A model generated the notes under the pieces. The model had not been told where the DNA came from and did no database searches. It saw nothing but the letters and a program-made list of their open reading frames with translations. The translations under genes and the position numbers were made by a program. 64,000 nt of DNA from Polaromonas sp. Lineage in GTDB: Bacteria > Pseudomonadota > Gammaproteobacteria > Burkholderiales > Burkholderiaceae_C. The stretch spans positions 186,001 to 250,000 of the forward strand of contig NZ_JAQSDA010000003.1 in the NCBI RefSeq assembly GCF_029945685.1. Direction: 5' to 3'. Positions 27,575-36,273 of this stretch are shown here, piece by piece; the first letter of the stretch is position 1, and every line of letters begins with the position of its first letter.

Positions 27575-28463
27575 CCCGCCAACCCATGCGCGAACGATGG
27601 AAGATCGCTTCATCGCGGGATTTAACAGCAGCAGATTCGCCCTGATTGAGCCCGTGCAACTGCAGATTGCGCGCTTGAAACACGCGCGAGAATACGATGA
27701 CCGCCATCAGGAGCCGCTGGTCACGGTTTGCGTGCCAACTTACAATCGTGGTCCCTTGCTGATAGAGCGGGCGGTTGCTTCGGTGCTGTCGCAAACTTAC
27801 ACCAATCTTGAATTGATGATAGTTGGTGATCACTGCAGCGACAATACGGCGGAGTTGCTTGCCGAAATCAGAGATCCGCGGCTGCGTTTTTACAATCTGC
27901 CAAGTCGCAGCAGGAATTACCGGCAGACGGTGGAAAACCACTGGTTTGTCGGAGGCGCCACGCCCGCAAACAAGGCCATGGAGCTTGCGCGCGGTCAGTG
28001 GATTGCCCGTGTGGACGACGACGACACTTGGTCGCCGGATCATATCGGGAAGCTTCTCCGCTTCGCCCGGCAGGGACAGTATGAGTTCGTGTCGGGCTTG
28101 TACGAGGAGGAGCGATTTGGAGAGCGAAAAGTTGTGGATGGCGTCAGAGCGCTCGACCCTTACTACACCCGCCGACCCGTGGCCGGTGTAGATGACAGCC
28201 CAAAGATTGGCGGCGTGTCCACCTGGTTGTATCGATCCTACTTGCGCTTCATGCGTTACAACGTCAATTGCTGGCGCAAGGAATGGAACAGGGTTTGGGA
28301 TGTGGATTTATCCCTGCGCATTCACGGCGCAGGCGTTCGGATGGGTTTTTTGGACGAGGTTGTCGCCTATGTCTTGCCGCGTCCCGGAGAGACTTCCGTG
28401 GGACTGGAAGCCTACAAACTGACCGAATCTGAAAAACTTGAAATGTACAAGTTTGAAAAATGA
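27564..28463 (+). CDS. Family 2 glycosyltransferase
   Basis: A 299-residue GT-A enzyme. The start at 27564 has GGAGGGCAAT directly upstream and was preferred to the ATG twelve bases earlier. The GT2 core is visible: VTVCVPTYNRGPLLIE, VLSQTYTNLELMIVGDH and the metal-binding DDDD in IARVDDDDTWSPDH. The C-terminal part has FLDEVVAYVLPRPGETS. No membrane segment is obvious, so it should act at the cytoplasmic face of the inner membrane. Donor and acceptor are unknown; xylose is a possibility because the UDP-xylose synthase gene follows. Confidence 0.85.
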   Translation: MSDSPPTHARTMEDRFIAGFNSSRFALIEPVQLQIARLKHAREYDDRHQEPLVTVCVPTYNRGPLLIERAVASVLSQTYTNLELMIVGDHCSDNTAELLAEIRDPRLRFYNLPSRSRNYRQTVENHWFVGGATPANKAMELARGQWIARVDDDDTWSPDHIGKLLRFARQGQYEFVSGLYEEERFGERKVVDGVRALDPYYTRRPVAGVDDSPKIGGVSTWLYRSYLRFMRYNVNCWRKEWNRVWDVDLSLRIHGAGVRMGFLDEVVAYVLPRPGETSVGLEAYKLTESEKLEMYKFEK

Positions 28464-28563
28464 ATTCCCCTGGCCTGTCAATAAGGGCTTGGGCTGGTAT
28501 TGTTGTCGTCGACCTTTGATCCCATCGTGGGCCTTGGCTCACCAAAGATCTGAAAAATAAAGA

Positions 28564-29511
28564 ATGGTGATTATGAAAAAGCGGATTCTGGTGACTGGCG
28601 GTGCCGGCTTTGTTGGGTCACATTTGTGTGAGCGGCTGCTGCGGGAGGAGAATGATGTCGTTTGTGTCGACAACTATTTCACAGGCAGCAAGGAAAATAT
28701 AGCGCACCTCCTCAGTAACCCATACTTTGAGGCGGTTCGTCACGAGATAACTTTTCCGCTATATGTCGAAGTCGATCAAATCTACAACCTGGCATGTCCG
28801 GCCAGTCCTGTCCATTATCAAATGGATCCCGTACAGACTACAAAAACGTCGGTGATCGGAGCAATAAATATGCTTGGACTTGCCAAGCGGACCAAAGCCC
28901 GTATTCTCCAGGCGTCCACCTCCGAGGTCTACGGTGATCCTGAAGTCCACCCTCAAACCGAGGACTATTGGGGCCGGGTCAACCCCATCGGCATAAGAAG
29001 TTGTTATGACGAGGGCAAGCGCTGTGCCGAAACCCTATTTTTTGATTACTACCGTCAATATCAGCTCCCGATCAAGGTAGTGCGTATTTTCAACACATAT
29101 GGCCCGCGCATGCATCCCAATGATGGCAGGGTGGTCAGCAACTTCATTGTCCAGGCGCTGAGGGGCGAGGACATCACCATCTACGGTAGTGGCCAGCAAA
29201 CACGTAGTTTCTGTTACGTGGATGATCTGGTAGACGGTCTGATCCGAATGATGAACTCAGCCGCAGAAACCACCGGACCCCTGAATCTGGGAAACCCCGG
29301 TGAATTTACTATGCTGGAACTGGCTGAAAAAGTGCTTCACTTTACACGTTCAACTTCCAAGCTTGTTTTTCTGCCCTTGCCTCAGGATGACCCCAGGCAA
29401 CGTCAGCCGGATATATCGAGGACCCGGGCGAAACTTGACTGGTCCCCGAAAGTGGAACTCGATGAAGGCTTGCAGAAAACCATTGCCTACTTCAAGAATA
29501 TTGTCGGTTAG
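28564..29511 (+). CDS. UDP-glucuronate decarboxylase (UDP-xylose synthase)
   Basis: A 315-residue extended SDR with [41 protein letters not shown] and the diagnostic [12 protein letters not shown] segment in which the catalytic Tyr/Lys pair is YDEGK. These identify UXS-type enzymes, which oxidise, decarboxylate and reduce UDP-glucuronate to UDP-xylose. The substrate is made by the Ugd encoded at 8.2 kb. The [11 protein letters not shown] tail is typical. An in-frame ATG nine bases later is an alternative start. The gene sits between a GT2 and ptmA, with a 100-base gap before it that may carry an internal promoter. Confidence 0.9.
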   Translation: MVIMKKRILVTGGAGFVGSHLCERLLREENDVVCVDNYFTGSKENIAHLLSNPYFEAVRHEITFPLYVEVDQIYNLACPASPVHYQMDPVQTTKTSVIGAINMLGLAKRTKARILQASTSEVYGDPEVHPQTEDYWGRVNPIGIRSCYDEGKRCAETLFFDYYRQYQLPIKVVRIFNTYGPRMHPNDGRVVSNFIVQALRGEDITIYGSGQQTRSFCYVDDLVDGLIRMMNSAAETTGPLNLGNPGEFTMLELAEKVLHFTRSTSKLVFLPLPQDDPRQRQPDISRTRAKLDWSPKVELDEGLQKTIAYFKNIVG

Positions 29512-29513
29512 AA

Positions 29514-30284
29514 ATGATGCTTGATGAAACCGTTGTCGTTGTGACCGGTGGGGCCGGACTGCTCGGGCGCGTTTTTGTACGCGATATTGTGCAGCACGGA
29601 GGAATCGCAGTTGTAGCCGACATCGATATGGCCGCTGCCGCAAAGTTTGTAAGCGAGCTGCCTGAGCAATACGCGGCTCATGCGTATGCCATGCAGCTGG
29701 ATATAACCGATACGGCATCCGTAGCCGCGCTTATATCCGCCGCCTTTGAACGGTTTGGCCGGATTGATGCCGTGGTGAACAATGCCTATCCGCGCAATCC
29801 CCACTATGGGCGCAAGCTGGAAAATGTGACCTATGAGGATTTCTGCCAGAACCTCTCGCTTCATTTAGGTGGTTATTTTCTTGTAGCACAGCAGTTCGGG
29901 TTGTTTTTCAGGAGCCAGCAGAAGGGAAATATCATTAATATGGCTTCCATTTATGGCGTCATGGCACCGCGCTTCGAGATATATTCCGACACCCAAATGA
30001 CCATGCCCGTAGAGTATGCGGCGATAAAGTCAGCGGTCATTCATTTGACGCGCTATTTCGCGCAATACTTCAAGAACGATCACGTCCGGGTGAATAGCCT
30101 GAGCCCGGGAGGCGTGCTGGATCAGCAGCCGGAGTCATTTCTTCGGAATTACAGGGCGTTTTGCAGTTCAAAGGGAATGCTGGAGGGTAAAGATATTTCC
30201 AGCGTGTTGTTGTTTCTGTTGTCAGATGCCTCAAAATATTTAACCGGACAAAATCTTGTCGTAGATGACGGATTTTCCATATAG
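29514..30284 (+). CDS. ptmA: PtmA-like short-chain oxidoreductase
   Basis: A 256-residue SDR with VTGGAGLLGRVFVRD, NNAYPRNPHYGRKLENVTY, NMASIYGVMAPRFEIY, an MPVEYAAIKSAVIHLTRY Tyr/Lys segment, and SPGGVLDQQPESF. The NAYPRN and YGRK segments and the RFEIY motif are characteristic of Campylobacter PtmA, a flagellin-modification protein required for legionaminic acid synthesis, where its exact chemical step is not settled for me. It is 4 kb from legF here, with a GT2 and UXS between, but supports the legionaminate assignment independently. It starts 2 bases after the UXS stop. Confidence 0.82.
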   Translation: MMLDETVVVVTGGAGLLGRVFVRDIVQHGGIAVVADIDMAAAAKFVSELPEQYAAHAYAMQLDITDTASVAALISAAFERFGRIDAVVNNAYPRNPHYGRKLENVTYEDFCQNLSLHLGGYFLVAQQFGLFFRSQQKGNIINMASIYGVMAPRFEIYSDTQMTMPVEYAAIKSAVIHLTRYFAQYFKNDHVRVNSLSPGGVLDQQPESFLRNYRAFCSSKGMLEGKDISSVLLFLLSDASKYLTGQNLVVDDGFSI

Positions 30285-30292
30285 CGCTATTC

Positions 30293-31402
30293 ATGACTAA
30301 CGTTTTCAATGTGGCCGTGATCGGCTGTGGCATATTTGGCGCAGAAATTGCACTCAAGGCAAGCGCATGCGGGTTGAGCGTCAAGGTTCTGGAGGCGAGA
30401 TCCGATGTCTTGTCCGGCGCTTCTATGAACAATCAAAACCGGCTGCACTTGGGATTTCATTATCCCCGTGATCTGGAAACCGGGCGGCAATCCATACGGG
30501 GGTTTGATGCTTTCAGGCAGAACTATGCAGAGTGCATTCAAAGTGATTTTCTGAATGCTTATTTCATAGCCAACAGCGGATCGCTGACTACTCCGGCTTC
30601 CTATTTGCAATTTTGCGAAGAACTCGGTGTCCCCTTCCAGAAAATCGATGCCAAGAGTTTTTCTGTCGCCATCCGCGGAGCGGATACCGGCATTTTGTGC
30701 GAAGAAGTCGTTTATGACTGCGCCATATTGCGTGAGCTGGTGAAGCAGAAACTCCGGCAAAAACATGTTGAGGTGTCTCTGGGAGAAAGAGTCACCAAAC
30801 TTTCCAGGCAGGGCGGGCGTTATCGGCTGGAAACCCTCGCCCAATCAACCATTTTTGCCGATGTTGTGATCAACGCATCCTACGGCGACATCAATCGTTT
30901 GACCGAAGGGCTCGGTCATGTGGTGGTCGAAAATCTCTATGAATACACTGCGGTGCCGATCATCAAAATGGATATGCCGCGGGTTGGAGTAACCATCATG
31001 GATGGCCCGTTCATGACGGTTCTCCCGCATGGAAAATCCGAAAATTTCCTCCTTTACAACGTTGCTCAAAGCGTCGTCGCCAGCAGTGTTGCCAGACTTA
31101 TGGATTCAAGGTGGCTTTCGCCCGAAACGGCGCCATTTTCCGGGATGGACAAGAGTGCTTTTTTCAGGAAGATGGTGCGCATGTGCAGTGAGTACATGCC
31201 GTCCCTTGGCAATGCGGAACTTGTGGGGTTTCTCGAGGGCCCGAGAATGGTCCTGGCAAAAAAAGATGCGTCTGATGCCCGCCCTTCGATGGTGACGAAT
31301 TATGATGATGGCTATTTCTCGGTGTTTGCAGGAAAGATTGATCACAGCATTTGGGTGGCTGAGGATCTCATGGGCCTGCTGAAAAAGCGGTTTTCCTTGT
31401 AA
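30293..31402 (+). CDS. FAD-dependent oxidoreductase (DAO superfamily)
   Basis: A 369-residue flavoprotein. The N-terminal dinucleotide-binding segment is VAVIGCGIFGAEIALKA with a following acidic LEAR; the next conserved stretch is NNQNRLHLGFHYPRD, and VVINASYGDINRL fits the FAD-contact segment of the D-amino-acid oxidase/GlpD superfamily. No membrane helix or signal peptide is evident. Such flavoproteins are uncommon in polysaccharide loci; it could oxidise an amino group or hydroxyl on a sugar or on a sugar side chain. The start is 8 bases after ptmA and the next gene is a methyltransferase, so the three may act together. Confidence 0.75.
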   Translation: MTNVFNVAVIGCGIFGAEIALKASACGLSVKVLEARSDVLSGASMNNQNRLHLGFHYPRDLETGRQSIRGFDAFRQNYAECIQSDFLNAYFIANSGSLTTPASYLQFCEELGVPFQKIDAKSFSVAIRGADTGILCEEVVYDCAILRELVKQKLRQKHVEVSLGERVTKLSRQGGRYRLETLAQSTIFADVVINASYGDINRLTEGLGHVVVENLYEYTAVPIIKMDMPRVGVTIMDGPFMTVLPHGKSENFLLYNVAQSVVASSVARLMDSRWLSPETAPFSGMDKSAFFRKMVRMCSEYMPSLGNAELVGFLEGPRMVLAKKDASDARPSMVTNYDDGYFSVFAGKIDHSIWVAEDLMGLLKKRFSL

Positions 31403-31478
31403 AACCGGGTCATGAGAGAAATAAGCGGGCTTTTTTTGAAGACAAAATTGATACGTAAATTAGATGGGGAATGGATAT

Positions 31479-32423
31479 ATGCAACAAGACAACCTTGACC
31501 AATTGAAAAAGGCTGAAGCCGATTTTTTCGACCAAATTGCCGATATACGCACGTCAAAATCCGAGCAGATTGCGATGGAAGCGGACATCCGCCGCGCCAC
31601 GAAGTACATTCCCCAGCGTGGCGAAAAGAGATTCCTCATCGATCCCAAAATGACGGAAATACTCGAAGGCGGAGCCCGTGACCAATATATCAAATGGGTA
31701 TCGCACAAACCGGGTTCGCGGGTACTCGATATAGGTTGCGGATCAGGCTGGCTGGCGCTGGAACTGGCCCGGAATGGATGCCATGTCGATGCCTACGACA
31801 TATCGCCAAAAGCCATTGCGCTTGCGAGAAAAATGCTTGAAGAAAATCCGTACAAGGAAGGATTTGGATCGGTAACTTATCACCTGCAGGATGTTAGCGA
31901 ACTGGATCTGGGCGTGGACAAGTATGACGCGGTATCCGGATGGTCGGCGTTCCATCATATGCCTGACGTTCCTGTCTTCATGGACAGGGTTTTTCACGCC
32001 TTGAAGCCAGGTGGCATTGTGGCCACCATGGATGACATGCCGCGAGGCCGGCTGGAGCAGGGGCTGGAATATTTCTTCGAATTTATTTTGCCGACGTACT
32101 CGCTTTCTTACCCGCAAAAAATAGGCACGGTTTTTAATTTGCTGACGGGTAAAAGAAAATATCGGGAAGAGATTTTTAGTCCCATGGAAGAGGCAAAACA
32201 TTCTGCGGTGGATGAAATTGCAGACGTGTTCAATAACAAATTCGAAGTCATTTTGAGTTTGCGCCACAATGCATTTGCCGGTACGCCGGTCATGAGGATA
32301 AGCGGCTCGGACGGATTTCGCTACGCGGCTGCCAGGGTGGTTGTGGGAATTGACAGATTCTTGTGCAAGCTCGGTATCGTCAAGGGATTTGAACGGGTCA
32401 TGGTGGCCCACAAGACGGCGTAG
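31479..32423 (+). CDS. Class I SAM-dependent methyltransferase
   Basis: A 314-residue methyltransferase starting at the ATG at 31479, chosen over the ATG at 31464 because GGGGAATGG then lies at ribosome-binding distance. The SAM-binding motif I is VLDIGCGSGWLALELA, followed by VDAYDISPKAIALA, and motif post-II region SGWSAFHHMPDVP, then LKPGGIVATMDDM. The last third has no recognised domain and may bind substrate. The base composition is visibly AT-richer than the flanking housekeeping genes. It probably methylates a sugar or sugar precursor; O- versus N-methylation cannot be told from sequence. Confidence 0.82.
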   Translation: MQQDNLDQLKKAEADFFDQIADIRTSKSEQIAMEADIRRATKYIPQRGEKRFLIDPKMTEILEGGARDQYIKWVSHKPGSRVLDIGCGSGWLALELARNGCHVDAYDISPKAIALARKMLEENPYKEGFGSVTYHLQDVSELDLGVDKYDAVSGWSAFHHMPDVPVFMDRVFHALKPGGIVATMDDMPRGRLEQGLEYFFEFILPTYSLSYPQKIGTVFNLLTGKRKYREEIFSPMEEAKHSAVDEIADVFNNKFEVILSLRHNAFAGTPVMRISGSDGFRYAAARVVVGIDRFLCKLGIVKGFERVMVAHKTA

Positions 32424-32524
32424 CAAGTCCTTTCCCCCAGATTCATTATTCTGGCTGCCTTCTGGCCATGGTCCGGGCGGGCCATGGGTGTATTTATTTG
32501 TTGGCGCTGGTGCCGTGGTGGGTG

Positions 32525-33496
32525 ATGAAGACGGTCTGTATTACTGGAATAACCGGCCAAGACGGCTCGTATTTGGCAGAACTCGCGCTTTCGGAAGGCT
32601 ATCGCGTTGTCGGTGTCGCCAGGGACCTCTCCCGTGCAAGATCGCAATTGCCGGACTTGCTTGAGCGCGGCGTCGAGTTGGCGCACTGGGACCTTGCCGA
32701 TCCGGCGGCCATTCGAGGTATCCTGGAGGCGCATCGACCGGCGAAAATGTTCAACTTCGCAGCTTATTCGACTGGCGGCGGAATGTACGACGACCCGGTA
32801 GGCATCGGAGAGGTCAACGGCCTTGCAGTGGTGAAAATACTGGAGGCTATCCTCGGGGTGGATAAGGCCATTCGCTTTTGCCAGGCGTCGAGCCGTGAAG
32901 TTTTTGGCGAAGCAACTGAAAGTCCCCAAACGGAACTGACCGCGTTAAACCCGCGCAGCCCTTATGGCGCCGCAAAGATGTATGCAGATGCGATGATCCG
33001 CATTTATCGGCAACGGTATGGGCTGTTCGCAAGCTCTGCAATTCTTTTCAACCATGAGAGTCCACGGCGAGGCCTTTCTTTCATCACTCGAAAGATCACG
33101 CACGCCGCGGTCAATATCAAACTCGGGCTGGCGCAGGAACTGGCGCTTGGCAATCTGGATGCGCGCAGGGATTGGGGTCACGCGGCTGACTATGTACGCG
33201 GGATGTGGTTGATGGTGCAGCAACCGCAGCCAGACGATTATGTGCTGGCTTCAGGGACGTCGCATTCTGTGCGGGACGTTTGCAGCGTTGCGTTTGAAGA
33301 ACTGGATCTCGATTACCGGGATTATGTTCGTGAGGATCCGGCCTTGTTTCGCCCCAGTGAGCCCTTGTTGCTTGTGGGCGATGCAGGTAAGGCGCGCAGG
33401 CAACTCGGTTGGATACCGCAGATAACGTTTCGGGAGATGGTCTGCCAGATGGTGGCCCATGACCTGGCACTGGCAACAAATACGTCCCAGCATTAA
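32525..33496 (+). CDS. GDP-mannose 4,6-dehydratase family protein (second Gmd-like)
   Basis: A 323-residue extended SDR starting [19 protein letters not shown], with GGTGGGTG just upstream; the longer ORF-track start adds 19 unsupported residues. It has QASSREVFGEA, YGAAKMYADAM with the Tyr/Lys pair, [13 protein letters not shown] and NLDARRDWGHAADYV, all clear Gmd hallmarks. It is about 40 residues shorter than the gmd at 10.9 kb, lacks the KRRASSFNT cofactor/tetramer segment and has GVARDLSRAR in its place. It may have a different nucleotide sugar or act as a reductase of the Rmd type. Duplicate Gmd-like genes in one locus suggest two 6-deoxyhexoses. Confidence 0.82.
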   Translation: MKTVCITGITGQDGSYLAELALSEGYRVVGVARDLSRARSQLPDLLERGVELAHWDLADPAAIRGILEAHRPAKMFNFAAYSTGGGMYDDPVGIGEVNGLAVVKILEAILGVDKAIRFCQASSREVFGEATESPQTELTALNPRSPYGAAKMYADAMIRIYRQRYGLFASSAILFNHESPRRGLSFITRKITHAAVNIKLGLAQELALGNLDARRDWGHAADYVRGMWLMVQQPQPDDYVLASGTSHSVRDVCSVAFEELDLDYRDYVREDPALFRPSEPLLLVGDAGKARRQLGWIPQITFREMVCQMVAHDLALATNTSQH

Positions 33497-33590
33497 AAGT
33501 CTCCGCATTAAAAAACGACTGTGTTGCGATGGTCAGTGATCAGAACGGGCGTGTTCTGTTTCTGCCGGCAGGAACCGAAAATACTGTGAT

Positions 33591-35174
33591 ATGAATTCCA
33601 AAGGCTCCCCGCCAACATTTACGGAAACCCAGACCGGGTACGCTTCCTTGATCAAAGGTCTCGGCGCGACCATGCTCCCCTGGGGGAAGACACTTTCTGA
33701 GGCCCTGACTGTCGACGATCTGCCCTTTTGGGAAATTTTTGCCACTGAACTGGCTTATCGCCATTTGACGACCGCTGTAGCGTCAGTCGGTCCCCTGGCA
33801 AGAACCAAACAGGGCTTGCGGCCCTACCTTCTCCGGCTGAAGCACTGGATCAAGGCCGCGAGCAGGCGCCGGACGGCCGAGGGCTGCTCAAGCTGGCCTG
33901 CAGGTAACACCGTGCTGTGCCTTGGATTTACCGAGCGCATGTACCGTGATGTACTGGAGCCGGTGGTTGAGCGTGTTATCACACACAACGCTTTCAGTGC
34001 CGTGGTGCTGGCGGAGCTTGCTCAATCCGGAAAGCGTTCCGGTTCGGCGGGTGTACGCGTCTACCAGACTACGTCCCAGCATTGGGATGTGCATGTGGAA
34101 GACCGGCTTCGGCATCTCAAGCGCGCGTTGGCCCAGCTGGAGAAGCGGTTCAAAAGCTCCGGGGCGCTTGCCGGATTGCAAGTGGGCCTGGATCCCAGCC
34201 TGAGCTCTGCAGTGGCGCAGTTGTTCCATCTTCTGTTCAAGGGGTACATTCCCCTGATGGCACCGCAAGCCGTGCTGGCAAGGCATATCCTGGAAAAGCA
34301 TCGGCCGGCCATTGTCCTGTCACCCGATACGGCTGACTCGCGTGCGAGGGTGTATGCATTGCTTTGTGGGCAGATGGGAATCCCTTGTCTGGATGTCCAA
34401 TTCGGATTGACCGGCGATGAGGCCATAGAGTGGCGCTTTTTTGCCGCAAGCCGCGTTGCCGTATGGGGCGACAGTTCGAAGAGATTTCTGAGCAAACATG
34501 GCGTTGCTGAAGAAAAAATCCATGTTACGGGCTCGCCCCGTCACGACAGTCTGGTAAACCCGCCTGCGGCAGTGTTTGACTCTTTTAGGGACACATTTGG
34601 CCAGACAGGGACCCGTAAAATCGTGGTTCTGGCTTCTACCTACACCGACAGCGCTCATGGTGACTACACCGACCCGGGCATTCTTCGGGAAATGAAGCTT
34701 GCGATATTCAGGGCGGCCGACCGCTCGCCTGGGCTGCTGCTTATCGTCAAACCCCATCCACATGAGAACGTCGATGAAACCCGCGCACTGTGCGGGAACT
34801 GTCAAAATGTGGTGTTCGCGGAGCAAACATCGGATATTCGCGCGGTGATTGCCGTTTGCGATGCCTTTGTTTCATTCGGCTCGACGGCAACGATCGATGC
34901 ACTGATCGCTGACAAGCTGACTGTGTGCCCCATTTTTCCCGGCTGGCCCTTCAGCGACGTATTCAGGGATTCCGGTGCGGTTCTGGTGCCACAATCAGGG
35001 GAGGAGCTAATGACACTCTTCAGGAAGCTGGAAACCGGGAATCTGCTGAAGGAAAAAGCCGATCTGGGTGGCGCGCGCAGTGCATATCTCCAGGAGATTT
35101 CCCACCAACCCGATGGCCTGGCTTCTGCGCGTATTGAAAAACTGGTCCTGGAAATGGCCGGAACAGAAAAATAA
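33591..35174 (+). CDS. Putative GT-B glycosyltransferase / CDP-glycerol glycerophosphotransferase-like protein
   Basis: A 527-residue soluble protein. The C-terminal half (from about residue 280) looks like a GT-B nucleotide-binding domain: AVWGDSSKRFLSKHG, HVTGSPRHDSL, LLIVKPHPHEN and VSFGSTATIDALI, similar to CDP-glycerol glycerophosphotransferase and surface-carbohydrate GT families. The N-terminal 250 residues are not recognised. The nearby CMP-nonulosonic acid pathway lacks an obvious dedicated transferase, so this is a candidate for that role; this is speculation from context and from use of cytidine nucleotides by related folds. It ends one base before the next GT2 start. Confidence 0.6.
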   Translation: MNSKGSPPTFTETQTGYASLIKGLGATMLPWGKTLSEALTVDDLPFWEIFATELAYRHLTTAVASVGPLARTKQGLRPYLLRLKHWIKAASRRRTAEGCSSWPAGNTVLCLGFTERMYRDVLEPVVERVITHNAFSAVVLAELAQSGKRSGSAGVRVYQTTSQHWDVHVEDRLRHLKRALAQLEKRFKSSGALAGLQVGLDPSLSSAVAQLFHLLFKGYIPLMAPQAVLARHILEKHRPAIVLSPDTADSRARVYALLCGQMGIPCLDVQFGLTGDEAIEWRFFAASRVAVWGDSSKRFLSKHGVAEEKIHVTGSPRHDSLVNPPAAVFDSFRDTFGQTGTRKIVVLASTYTDSAHGDYTDPGILREMKLAIFRAADRSPGLLLIVKPHPHENVDETRALCGNCQNVVFAEQTSDIRAVIAVCDAFVSFGSTATIDALIADKLTVCPIFPGWPFSDVFRDSGAVLVPQSGEELMTLFRKLETGNLLKEKADLGGARSAYLQEISHQPDGLASARIEKLVLEMAGTEK

Positions 35175-35175
35175 G

Positions 35176-36204
35176 ATGGATTCCATGATCAAGCTGTCGA
35201 TTTGTATAGCGACCTTAAACCGCGGCGCGCTGATAGGACAGACACTCGACAGCATCGTTTCCCAGCTTACCGAGCAGGTGGAAATTGTCATTGTGGATGG
35301 CGCATCCACCGACAACACCGAGGAGGTCGTCCTATCCTACCGGCAACGATATGCCAACGTGCGTTATACGCGCCTTGCGCAGAAGGGTGGGGTGGATCAG
35401 GACTACTCGCGCGCCGTGGAACTGGCAACTGGCGAGTATTGCTGGCTTTTCTCCGATGACGACATCATCAAGCCGGGAGCGATCGACGCCGTTTTAGGCG
35501 TTTTGGAAAACAGCCCGGGGCTGGTGATTGTGAATGCCGAGATTCAAAATTCCGATCTCACGCAAACCCTCAAGCCGGGCAGCCTTGACCTGACGGAAAA
35601 CACCACCTACACCAAAGATGAGGCCGACCGGCTGTTTCGGGACACAGGAAATTTTCTTTCGTTCATTGGTTGTGTGGTTGTCAGGCGTTCCATGTGGGAC
35701 GCCAGGGACAAAAAGTCCTACTACGGCACCCTGTTTGTACACATGGGCGTCATATTCCAGCAGCCCATCGCCGAGGGCGCCATCGTTCTGGCCGCTCCGA
35801 TGATTGCCATCAGATACGGCAATGCCATGTGGACGGACAAGGGGTTTGAGGTGTCACTCTTCAAATGGCCAGAACTGGTATGGTCTTTTGCCGGTATTGC
35901 CGATGCGGCCAAAGCGCAAGTCTGCGAGCGGGAACCGTGGCGCAATAAGGCCAGGCTGATGCTTTACCGCGCCAGGGGCTTGTACTCGGCACGTGAGTAT
36001 CAAAAATTCCTCAAAGGCCGCATGACCACTGCACAGCGCTTGGTCGCCTTCGCGATCGCCAGGATTTCGGCCACGTTTTTCAACCTGTTGTTTTCCATGT
36101 ATTTCTCCTCTCTTGGCAGAAGGCGCCCCAATGCCCGGTTGACCCTCGTTGATCTGGAAAACAGCAAGTTCAACTGGAAGCGTTTTCTTGCAGCGGCCAA
36201 ATAA
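35176..36204 (+). CDS. Family 2 glycosyltransferase
   Basis: A 342-residue GT-A enzyme beginning MIKLSICIATLNRGALIGQ, with IVSQLTEQVEIVIVDGASTDNT and the DxD-type motif LFSDDDIIKPGA. The C-terminal region has a possible membrane-associated hydrophobic stretch near residue 290 (RLVAFAIARISATFFNLLFSMYF). The start is one of two ATGs (35176 or 35185); the ORF-track start lies inside the upstream gene. It is in tandem with the GT-B-like gene and the polymerase. Donor and acceptor unknown. It is similar in type to other SICIATYNR glycosyltransferases of O-antigen clusters. Confidence 0.85.
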   Translation: MDSMIKLSICIATLNRGALIGQTLDSIVSQLTEQVEIVIVDGASTDNTEEVVLSYRQRYANVRYTRLAQKGGVDQDYSRAVELATGEYCWLFSDDDIIKPGAIDAVLGVLENSPGLVIVNAEIQNSDLTQTLKPGSLDLTENTTYTKDEADRLFRDTGNFLSFIGCVVVRRSMWDARDKKSYYGTLFVHMGVIFQQPIAEGAIVLAAPMIAIRYGNAMWTDKGFEVSLFKWPELVWSFAGIADAAKAQVCEREPWRNKARLMLYRARGLYSAREYQKFLKGRMTTAQRLVAFAIARISATFFNLLFSMYFSSLGRRRPNARLTLVDLENSKFNWKRFLAAAK

Positions 36205-36273
36205 ACTTCGCGAATTGGCCAGTGCCATGCCGTCTGCCCGAAACACTCTGCCCTATTGTTATGTGGTAACACC

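Noticed and set aside
31388-31407. Hairpin CGGTTTT...AAAACCG as a terminator after the FAD oxidoreductase
   Set aside because: It includes the end of the coding sequence and its stop codon and is not followed by a T-tract; the T-run further on has no paired stem.
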